Shown here piece after piece: positions 33,360-38,601 of a stretch of 38,601 bases of DNA (within the stretch, counting starts at the first letter, position 1; each line of letters opens with the position of its first letter). Under the pieces are notes generated by a model. It made no database searches. It was not told the origin of the DNA and worked only from the letters and a program-made list of their open reading frames with translations. Both the position numbers and the translations under genes were made by a program. The stretch covers positions 1 to 38,601 of the forward strand of contig JAFQTU010000076.1 in the NCBI GenBank assembly GCA_017408905.1, given 5' to 3'. Source of the stretch: Mailhella sp. Lineage in GTDB: Bacteria > Desulfobacterota > Desulfovibrionia > Desulfovibrionales > Desulfovibrionaceae.

Positions 33360-34676
33360 TTACTTGTAGTAGTCCTGCGTGAAGGCCTTGATGCGGGCCT
33401 GAGAAGCGGCAACGCGCGTCTTCAGGGATTCGGCGTAGGCGTCGAGGTCGTCGATGCGCTTGCGGGCCACGCCGGTCTCCATGGCGGCCTTGGCCACGGC
33501 AGGCGTCACCCAGGTGAGGATGCGCGGGTCGAGCGGCTTGGGCAGGATGTAGTCGAAGCCGTAGGAAAGGCTTTCCACACCGTAGGCTTCGCACACTTCG
33601 GCGGGCACGTCCTCCTTGGCCAGCCTGGCAAGGGCGTAGGCGGCGGCCAGCTTCATTTCCTCATTTATCTCGGTGGCTTCCACGTCAAGCGCGCCACGGA
33701 AGATGTAGGGGAAGCCCGCCACGTTGTTGATCTGGTTGGGGTAGTCGGAACGGCCCGTGCCCATGATGCAGTCCGGCACGGCGTCCTTGGCGTCGGCATA
33801 GGGGATCTCGGGAACGGGGTTGGCCATGGCGAAGAGGATGGGCTGGGGCGCCATGGACTTCACCATGTCCTTGGTGAGCAGGTTGCCCTTGGACAGGCCG
33901 AGGAACACGTCCGCACCCTTGAGGCAGGCGGCAAGGTCGCCAAGGTCTTCCTTCTGGGCGAACATTTTCTTGTAGCGGTTCAGGCCCTTGCGGCCTTCGT
34001 GGATGAGGCCGCGGGAATCGAACATGCAGATGTTCTCGCGCTTCACGCCCAGTTCCATGTAGAAGCGGGAACAGGCGATGCCCGCCGCGCCAGCGCCCAC
34101 CACGACCACGCGCACGTCTTCGATCTTGCGGCCGGTGAGCTCGCAGGCGTTGAGCAGGGCCGCGCCGGAGATGATGGCCGTGCCGTGCTGGTCGTCATGG
34201 AAGACGGGGATGTTCATGGAAGCCTTGAGCGCTTCCTCGATAATAAAGCATTCCGGGGCCTTGATGTCTTCGAGGTTGATACCGCCGAAGGTGGGCTCGA
34301 GGGCTTCCACCACGCCGATGAGCTGGCCGGGGGCGGAGGTCTTCAGGCAGAGGTCGTACACGTCCACGTCGGCAAAGACCTTGAAGAGCACGCCCTTGCC
34401 TTCCATGACGGGCTTGCCCGCTTCCGGGCCGATGTTGCCGAGGCCGAGCACAGCCGTACCGTCGGACACCACGGCCACAAGGTTGGAGCGGCCGGTATAT
34501 TCGCTGACAAGCTTCTTGTCTTCAGCAATGGCGTTGCAGGCTTCGGCCACGCCGGGGGAATAGGCGAGCGTGAGGTCTTTCTGCGTTTCGCAGGGCTTTA
34601 TCGGGATAACTTCCAGTTTGCCGCGACGGGGGGAGCGATGATATTCGAGAGCTTCTTCGCGGGTGAACAGGGCCAT
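33360..34676 (-). CDS. Malic enzyme (malate to pyruvate), short MaeB type
   Basis: 438 residues. It decarboxylates malate to pyruvate and CO2, forming NAD(P)[12 protein letters not shown] (with Y39), the [24 protein letters not shown] segment with catalytic lysine, [20 protein letters not shown] (158-167) and the dinucleotide motif GAGAAG (194-199) are all present. It lacks the phosphotransacetylase-like C-terminal domain of full MaeB. Cofactor choice (NAD or NADP) cannot be read safely. It may supply NADPH or link dicarboxylate use to pyruvate, which the oxidoreductases of this group consume. AAGGAGAAG precedes the ATG. Confidence 0.94.
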   Translation of the reverse strand: MALFTREEALEYHRSPRRGKLEVIPIKPCETQKDLTLAYSPGVAEACNAIAEDKKLVSEYTGRSNLVAVVSDGTAVLGLGNIGPEAGKPVMEGKGVLFKVFADVDVYDLCLKTSAPGQLIGVVEALEPTFGGINLEDIKAPECFIIEEALKASMNIPVFHDDQHGTAIISGAALLNACELTGRKIEDVRVVVVGAGAAGIACSRFYMELGVKRENICMFDSRGLIHEGRKGLNRYKKMFAQKEDLGDLAACLKGADVFLGLSKGNLLTKDMVKSMAPQPILFAMANPVPEIPYADAKDAVPDCIMGTGRSDYPNQINNVAGFPYIFRGALDVEATEINEEMKLAAAYALARLAKEDVPAEVCEAYGVESLSYGFDYILPKPLDPRILTWVTPAVAKAAMETGVARKRIDDLDAYAESLKTRVAASQARIKAFTQDYYK

Positions 34677-34766
34677 GAGCTTCTCCTTCCGAAAATCAGA
34701 TAACGGGCTGTTACAGAAACACTTTTTGCAGGGATGCAGAATGCTTCATCTTTTTGGGCCATGCCC

Positions 34767-34795
34767 AAGAAAGCACAAAGGCGCTTTTTTGTCAA
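34767..34795 (-). promoter_or_regulatory. Possible promoter of the malic enzyme gene
   Basis: On the minus strand a consensus TTGACA (34795-34790) is spaced 17 bases from TTTCTT (34772-34767), a weak -10. It lies about 90 bases upstream of the gene. A TTGGGC/GCCCAA hairpin (34754-34768) overlaps the -10 and expected start. Confidence 0.35.
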
Positions 34796-34855
34796 TTTTC
34801 GCCGGGGCAGAAAGGGCCGCAGGGGCGGAGAGCGCCGCCTTTCCGGGTTCGCCTT

Positions 34856-35035
34856 TCAGCGGGTGAGGAACCACAGAAGGGCAAGGTTCGCCGCAAAGAG
34901 CAGGGAAAAAAGCAGGATGAGGTGCTTGCGCTCGCCCTCGGCCTTGGTGCCGAGCCAGTCGATGAGCGCCTTTATCCCGGCAAAAAGGCAGCAGGCCGCG
35001 ATGATCGTGAAAATGCCGGAATTGAGGAAATCCAT
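34856..35035 (-). CDS. Small two-helix membrane protein, 59 aa
   Basis: A 59-residue frame starting MDFLNSGIFTIIAACCLFAG and ending ALLWFLTR. Two hydrophobic helices (about 7-24 and 38-57) flank a charged loop (DWLGTKAEGERKH). The ATG has AAGGAGAG directly upstream, a near-perfect ribosome site. It lies upstream of the malic enzyme on the same strand but is probably separated from it by a promoter. I do not recognise a family; loop and helices recall small anchor or regulatory proteins. The strong ribosome site and clean membrane pattern are the reasons to call it. Confidence 0.65.
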   Translation of the reverse strand: MDFLNSGIFTIIAACCLFAGIKALIDWLGTKAEGERKHLILLFSLLFAANLALLWFLTR

Positions 35036-35278
35036 ACGCCGCTCTCCTTGGGCTTGCTATGCTTGGTCTCTTTAATAAGGATAGGGGCAACGGGGGCAGA
35101 AGGCAATACCCCCGGCGTATCGCAGGCCGCCGGAACGCGGGCAGGCCGGAACGCGGAAGGCCCGGACCACGAGCGCCGCACCAAGAAGCCGGGCCATGAG
35201 GGACACACGGGAAGGCCGGAACGTCTCCCGCCTCCAAAGCCCCAAAGCCGCAAGGCCTGCGGGGCTTCGCGGGCCGCG

Positions 35279-35593
35279 TCAGTCCCCGCCGTTGAAGTCG
35301 GCTTCCTCGTAGTCCTCGCAGGAACATTCCTCGGGCGGGAGGAGGCCCACTATGGCGGCGGTCTCGTCCGGGCGGCTCAGGCGTATGCTCCCGCCGCGCA
35401 CAAGGAGGAAGGGCCGTTCTTCCTGCGTGTCCGCGCCCTCGAACTGGGCGTCGCCGGGCATCTCGTCTTCCTCGTCCCCGAGGGCGGCGCGGGTCAGGGC
35501 GGCGTCCCACACGTGGAAGCCGTTCCATTCCATGATGAAATACGGGGCGGCCCTGCCCTGCTCTGCGGCAAAGGCGCGAAGTTTCTCGTCCAT
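35279..35593 (-). CDS. Acidic hypothetical protein, 104 aa
   Basis: I do not recognise this protein. It starts MDEKLRAFAAEQGRAAPYFIMEWNGFHVWDAAL and ends with a very acidic, cysteine-containing tail (PPEECSCEDYEEADFNGGD). No signal peptide or membrane segment is visible. I chose ATG 35593, preceded by GGAGGAG; the open frame runs 78 codons further through Arg/Gly/Pro repeats that are unlike protein sequence. A conserved-looking middle (ERPFLLVRGGSIRLSRPDETAAIVGLLPP) suggests a folded domain. The upstream spacer separates it from the divergent bcp gene. Confidence 0.7.
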   Translation of the reverse strand: MDEKLRAFAAEQGRAAPYFIMEWNGFHVWDAALTRAALGDEEDEMPGDAQFEGADTQEERPFLLVRGGSIRLSRPDETAAIVGLLPPEECSCEDYEEADFNGGD

Positions 35594-35681
35594 GTCTCCT
35601 CCTTTTTCCATGCGTTTTCCTTTTCCAGCTCTGCCAGAGTCCCGCGCCGCTGGCAAGGCCTTTCGGAGAGGAACGCCCCCT

Positions 35682-35747
35682 CGCCTCGCCGGAATTCCCG
35701 CGTTCCCTCGCCCCCGCCTCGCCGGAACTCCTGCTTTCCCCACCTCT
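35682..35747. repeat. Short direct duplication between two divergent genes
   Basis: The segment beginning CGCCTCGCCGGAA at 35682 recurs at 35715 with period 33 and a few differences. It lies in the spacer between the acidic protein gene and bcp, just upstream of the bcp promoter. Confidence 0.5.
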
Positions 35748-35761
35748 CCCCGCTCATCCCC

Positions 35762-35790
35762 TTGACGCGGGAAAGGCGCGCCGATACCCT
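35762..35790 (+). promoter_or_regulatory. Promoter of bcp
   Basis: TTGACG (35762-35767), a 17-base spacer and TACCCT (35785-35790) lie 40 bases before the bcp ATG, which has AAGGAGG as ribosome site. Confidence 0.55.
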
Positions 35791-35829
35791 CAGGGCTCAG
35801 AAACGCGCCCAAGCCCAAGGAGGTCATCC

Positions 35830-36291
35830 ATGCTCGAACCCGGAAGCAAAGCCCCGGACTTCACCCTTCAGGATCAGGACGGCGTGCCCCACAGCCTTGA
35901 GCAGTACCGGGGCCGCAAGGTCATACTCTACTTCTACCCCAAGGACAGCACGCCCGGCTGTACCAAGCAGGCCTGCTCCTACAGCGAACGCCTGCCGCAG
36001 ATACGCGAAGCCGGGGCCGTGGTGCTGGGCGTGAGCAAGGACAGCGTGGCCTCGCACCGCAAGTTCGCGGACAAGTACGGCCTTGCCTTCACCCTGCTGG
36101 CCGACCCGGAACGCAAGGTCATCGAAGCCTACGACGTGTGGAAGGAAAAGAAGAATTACGGCAAGGTCTCGATGGGCGTGGTGCGCACCACCTACCTTAT
36201 CGACGAGAACGGCGTTATCGTGCAGACCAACGACAAGGTGAAGACCGCCGACGACGCGGACACCATGCTGGCCGCCGTGACCGCGAACTGA
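35830..36291 (+). CDS. bcp: Thiol peroxidase of the Bcp/PrxQ family
   Basis: 153 residues, the usual size. It reduces hydrogen peroxide and organic peroxides using thioredoxin. The peroxidatic cysteine is C44 in YPKDSTPGCTKQAC and the resolving cysteine is C49, the atypical 2-Cys arrangement with five residues' spacing. APDFTL, VVLGVSKDS and RTTYLIDENG are family signatures. It stands alone with its own promoter and terminator, consistent with a stand-alone oxidative-stress function in an anaerobe. Confidence 0.96.
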   Translation: MLEPGSKAPDFTLQDQDGVPHSLEQYRGRKVILYFYPKDSTPGCTKQACSYSERLPQIREAGAVVLGVSKDSVASHRKFADKYGLAFTLLADPERKVIEAYDVWKEKKNYGKVSMGVVRTTYLIDENGVIVQTNDKVKTADDADTMLAAVTAN

Positions 36292-36360
36292 CGCCACACA
36301 CGGAAGCCCCCGCCGCCGCGCCCGGCGTACTCCTCCCCTTCCAGACGCCCCAGTACACAG

Positions 36361-36393
36361 AAGCCCTGCTGGCAGAACCGGCAGGGCTTTTTC
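36361..36393 (+). terminator. Terminator of bcp
   Basis: AGCCCTGC (36362-36369) pairs with GCAGGGCT (36381-36388) and is followed by TTTTTCT-like sequence. Confidence 0.82.
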
Positions 36394-36403
36394 TGTGGGC
36401 GGG

Positions 36404-36760
36404 CTAGAGCATTTTCGCCAAGGGGCGCAGGGGCAGGCGGGCGGGCTCGGGGATGGCGAAACTGCGGCCTTCCACAAAGTCTTCCAGAAGGTGCTGACAC
36501 CACGGCGCAGAGGCGGAAAAGCCTTCCAGCTTCACGGAAGAACAGTCGTCGGAGAAGACTACGCTCCGCACGCACACGCGCACCTCTTCGCCCGAACCCA
36601 GAAGGCGCGCCCGGGCGTGGAAGCCCTCGCGCCCGTAGTTCAGGGAGAGAAGCTCGGCATAGCGGGCAAGGCGGGCGTTGGCCATTTTCAGCACGGCAGG
36701 GTGGGAAACAAGGCCGTTGAGCGCGGAGGCCCGGCCTTCCTCCACAAGATTCTTGAACAT
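36404..36760 (-). CDS. Hypothetical protein, 118 aa
   Basis: Not recognised. It begins MFKNLVEEGRASALNGLVSHPAVLKMANARLARYAELLSL, an amphipathic helical region, then a beta-rich part (HARARLLGSGEEVRVCVRSVVFSDDCSSVKLEGFSASAPWCQHLLEDFV). The alternating pattern of the second half suggests a small binding domain. There is no signal peptide. ATG 36760 has AAGGAG six bases upstream; the longer open frame has no ribosome site. It diverges from the DUF2569 gene. Confidence 0.72.
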   Translation of the reverse strand: MFKNLVEEGRASALNGLVSHPAVLKMANARLARYAELLSLNYGREGFHARARLLGSGEEVRVCVRSVVFSDDCSSVKLEGFSASAPWCQHLLEDFVEGRSFAIPEPARLPLRPLAKML

Positions 36761-36847
36761 GGGGGTGCTCCTTTTGTCGTCTGCCACCATAGATGGGGCC
36801 GAAGAGCGCTTTGTACAGGGGCGGCGGAGCGCTTTTCGAAAAAAAAC

Positions 36848-36876
36848 TTGCCGGAGACTGCCCAAGGCGCTAAGAC
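36848..36876 (+). promoter_or_regulatory. Candidate promoter of the DUF2569 gene
   Basis: TTGCCG (36848-36853), 17 bases and TAAGAC (36871-36876) precede the ATG by 30 bases. GAGCGCTTT appears twice just upstream, at about 36803 and 36827, as a short direct repeat. Confidence 0.45.
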
Positions 36877-36906
36877 AGGGAAAACACCTGACAAAAAGGA
36901 AACGCT

Positions 36907-37422
36907 ATGGCCGAAATCCCCGCCCCTCCCACTCCTGAGAACAATTACGGCGACTACGGAATTAAAGGCTCGCCGATGGGCGGCTGGCTCATCGTGTTCA
37001 TCGCCATGTACGTCATCAGCGCGGCGCAGGGCCTGCTGGGCCTGTACCCGGCCTTCATGGCGGCCTTCCAGCTCCCGAAGTTCGCCGGGGCTTTCCTTGC
37101 CATCGTGGGCGTCATCGGCCTGTGGAACGTGTTTATTTTCTACTGCATGGTGCAGGTGATACTGCAAAAGCCCAAGGCCGTGCGCCTTACCAAGATCATG
37201 CTGGCTTCCGGCCCGGTCATCGCGGCGCTCACGCCCCTGCTCGGGGCCATAGCCGTGACCTCCACCATACCCGACGCCAAGCTCGACCTTGCGCTCGTCA
37301 AGCAGGCCTACACCGCCGAAGTGGCCGGGCAGATAAGCGGGATGCTCCTGCTCTCCGTCATCTGGTACCGCTATTTCTGCGTGGCCAAGCGCGTGAAGGC
37401 CATCTGGGGCAAGTACATGTAA
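36907..37422 (+). CDS. DUF2569-like membrane protein
   Basis: 171 residues with four hydrophobic segments (about 26-50, 58-82, 95-118 and 138-155). GGWLIVFIAMYVISAAQGLLG after a short polar N-terminus resembles the opening of DUF2569 proteins, and YRYFCVAKRVKAIWGKYM at the C-terminus is a typical cytosolic end (S-x-R-V-K-x-T-F-like). Function is unknown for the family. The start has AAGGAAA upstream. A terminator follows, and the next gene faces it. Confidence 0.8.
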   Translation: MAEIPAPPTPENNYGDYGIKGSPMGGWLIVFIAMYVISAAQGLLGLYPAFMAAFQLPKFAGAFLAIVGVIGLWNVFIFYCMVQVILQKPKAVRLTKIMLASGPVIAALTPLLGAIAVTSTIPDAKLDLALVKQAYTAEVAGQISGMLLLSVIWYRYFCVAKRVKAIWGKYM

Positions 37423-37453
37423 GCCCCCGCGCTTCCTGAACATCCGCAATGAA

Positions 37454-37490
37454 AAGGGCCGCTCCCAAACACGGGAGGCGGCCTTTCTTC
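37454..37490. terminator. Terminator between convergent genes
   Basis: A stem of about 12 bp (AGGGCCGCTCCC with GGGAGGCGGCCTT, one mismatch) is followed by TTCTTC on the plus strand, and A-rich sequence at 37450-37455 gives a short T run on the minus strand. Confidence 0.75.
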
Positions 37491-37506
37491 TTATCGGATG
37501 AAGCTG

Positions 37507-37520
37507 TTAGAAGCGTCTAA
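37507..37520. promoter_or_regulatory. Palindrome at the end of the last gene
   Basis: TTAGA-AGCG-TCTAA is a perfect 5-4-5 palindrome with the same half-sites as 18547-18560. It overlaps the stop codon of the neighbouring minus-strand gene. Confidence 0.3.
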
Positions 37521-38290
37521 TCCTTCCAAGCCGGGAAGGCGTCGGCCAGATGCCCGCAAAGCCAGAGCAGGCCTTCCAGCTCGTCCCCGGCCTGCGGGAC
37601 AAGGCCGCCAAGGGCGCGTTCCGGCGCGTAGAGGAAGAGCGGCGCGGCCCCTTCGGCCAGCTCCACGGAGAGGCGCCACACCGGATAGCCGCAGAATTCC
37701 GTGGGCGCGGCTTCCTTCACCGTAAGGCGGAACAGGTATTCCGAGGCCACCAGATGCGGGCGCAGGGCGGGCGCGGGCTTTTCCCCGGCGCGCTGAACGC
37801 GGTAGGCCCATGCGGAAAGCAGGAAGTCGGCCTCGCCGCCGCTGGCCTTGAGCGCTTCAAGGGCTTCGCGGTCGCGGCAGTAGAAGGGCTCGAAGAAGGT
37901 GAGCGGCCCGGTGGCGGGGCTTTCGGCGTAGAGTTCGGCCTCGGCATGGACGGGCATGGCCCATTCGTGGATATGTTCCACGCGCAGGCGATGGCGGCGG
38001 CCAAGGAGCACGGGATACACGGAATCGATGCCGGGTTCACCGGCCTCGTTCTCGGAAACGAGGGCCGCGGCGCGGCAGTCGCCCGAGGGCTGGATGAGCA
38101 TATCGTACCTGCCGGGCAGGCCTTCCACGGTGAAGCCGCCGCGCTGGAAGAGCCTGTCCATGAGCACGGCAAGGGCGAGGGCGTCGTTTTCGTCGAGCGA
38201 GGCCCAGCGGTCGCCGTGGGCTTCGAAATGCTTCCTGCCGGTGAGGGCGTCGGTGAATTCGGTGGATTCGCCTTTTTCCTGCTGGAACAT
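37517..38290 (-). CDS. Hypothetical protein, 257 aa
   Basis: I do not recognise this protein. It is soluble, acidic and without signal peptide. Segments with a folded look include DENDALALAVLMDRLFQRGGFTVEGLPGRYDMLI, RHRLRVEHIHEWAMPVHAEAELYAE and EYLFRLTVKEAAPTEFCGYPVWRLSVELAEG. Alternating beta patterns dominate. ATG 38290 is preceded by AGGAGAAGG, a strong ribosome site, and the 14 extra codons upstream look random. A C-rich repeat tract begins about 40 bases upstream, where its promoter would be expected. Confidence 0.75.
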   Translation of the reverse strand: MFQQEKGESTEFTDALTGRKHFEAHGDRWASLDENDALALAVLMDRLFQRGGFTVEGLPGRYDMLIQPSGDCRAAALVSENEAGEPGIDSVYPVLLGRRHRLRVEHIHEWAMPVHAEAELYAESPATGPLTFFEPFYCRDREALEALKASGGEADFLLSAWAYRVQRAGEKPAPALRPHLVASEYLFRLTVKEAAPTEFCGYPVWRLSVELAEGAAPLFLYAPERALGGLVPQAGDELEGLLWLCGHLADAFPAWKD

Positions 38291-38329
38291 AAACCTTCTC
38301 CTAGGCTGAAATTTCCCGCACTCTAGCAC

Positions 38330-38601
38330 CACTTCCCCCTAAAATAAAGCGCCCGCAGGCCCGCAAACACTCCCCCACCTGCCCCCGCAGAGACTCGCAC
38401 AGACCTCAGCATGACCACCCCGCAGACACACCCCACCTGCAATCCCCTCAACATCCCCCCACATAACCACCCGCACAAGCCACCCCTGCAATCCCCCTCA
38501 CCTGCCCCCTGCCAATCTCCCCACCTGAACACCCCCAACATCCCCCACATAACCACCCGCAAACACTCCCCCCTGCCAATCTCCCCACCTGAACACCCCC
38601 A
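38330..38601. repeat. C-rich degenerate tandem repeat tract
   Basis: The plus strand is strongly C-rich with few G residues. A 33-base unit (CCCCCTGCCAATCTCC at its start) is found at 38505-38537 and again at 38569-38601, a period of 64, and runs to the window edge. A second unit, AACAT-C5/6-ACATAACCACCCGC, occurs at 38450 and 38537. CTGCAATCCCC recurs at 38437 and 38486. The minus strand therefore has repeated runs of three to six G residues. No reading frame in it is credible. Confidence 0.7.

Noticed and set aside
38323..38562. Minus-strand open frame in the C-rich tract
   Set aside because: Product is a Gly/Val/Cys repeat dictated by the DNA repeat, without a ribosome site.
38505..38601. 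CRISPR array
   Set aside because: Only two full repeat copies, no constant spacer length, strong base bias and no cas genes.

Overview
The window looks like a chromosomal segment from a Gram-negative, strictly anaerobic, GC-rich (about 60-65% by eye) member of the Desulfovibrionales, close to Desulfovibrio, Bilophila or Mailhella. This assignment is inferred from gene content: an indolepyruvate oxidoreductase, a Tat-exported molybdoenzyme of the DmsABC type, a DUF370/RemA gene between yicC and gmk, an AlaC-type aminotransferase beside homoserine dehydrogenase, and GC-ending codons. No phage, transposase, integrase or CRISPR array was found.

Layout. 1-383: no gene, a dense array of small perfect hairpins. 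384-3804: divergent rlmH and a Sua5/YrdC - Nudix - unknown - metallophosphoesterase run. 4037-7561: minus-strand operon yicC-remA-gmk-recJ. 7562-7912: a second hairpin array. 7913-13278: minus-strand operon recD2 - NlpC/P60 lipoprotein - MtaB-type methylthiotransferase. 13638-16575: alaC-hom-VOC protein. 16852-20923: acyl-CoA ligase and iorAB, a module joining aryl acids, aryl-CoAs and aryl pyruvates. 20924-21642: direct repeats, tRNA-Arg(CCU) and a third hairpin cluster. 21643-27474: minus-strand molybdoenzyme operon (TorD-like chaperone, DmsA, DmsB, DmsC) with a PAS-LuxR regulator upstream. 27503-33218: a small secreted protein, a structured leader, and an ABC importer with one binding protein, one fused permease and two different ATPases. 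33360-38290: malic enzyme, a 59-residue membrane protein, a Bcp peroxiredoxin, a DUF2569 membrane protein and three unrecognised proteins. 38291-38601: a C-rich repeat tract running off the window.

How the genes fit together. Housekeeping operons for tRNA and rRNA modification, nucleotide synthesis and DNA repair surround two metabolic modules. One is for amino and keto acids (alaC, hom, acyl-CoA ligase, iorAB, malic enzyme). The other is respiratory and transport-related (the Dms-type complex with its regulator, and the ABC importer). The most unusual signal is in the spacers: short perfect hairpins with tiny, often GNA-type loops. One hairpin occurs in two copies whose stem differs by compensated changes inside otherwise identical flanks, which suggests a family of structured intergenic elements.
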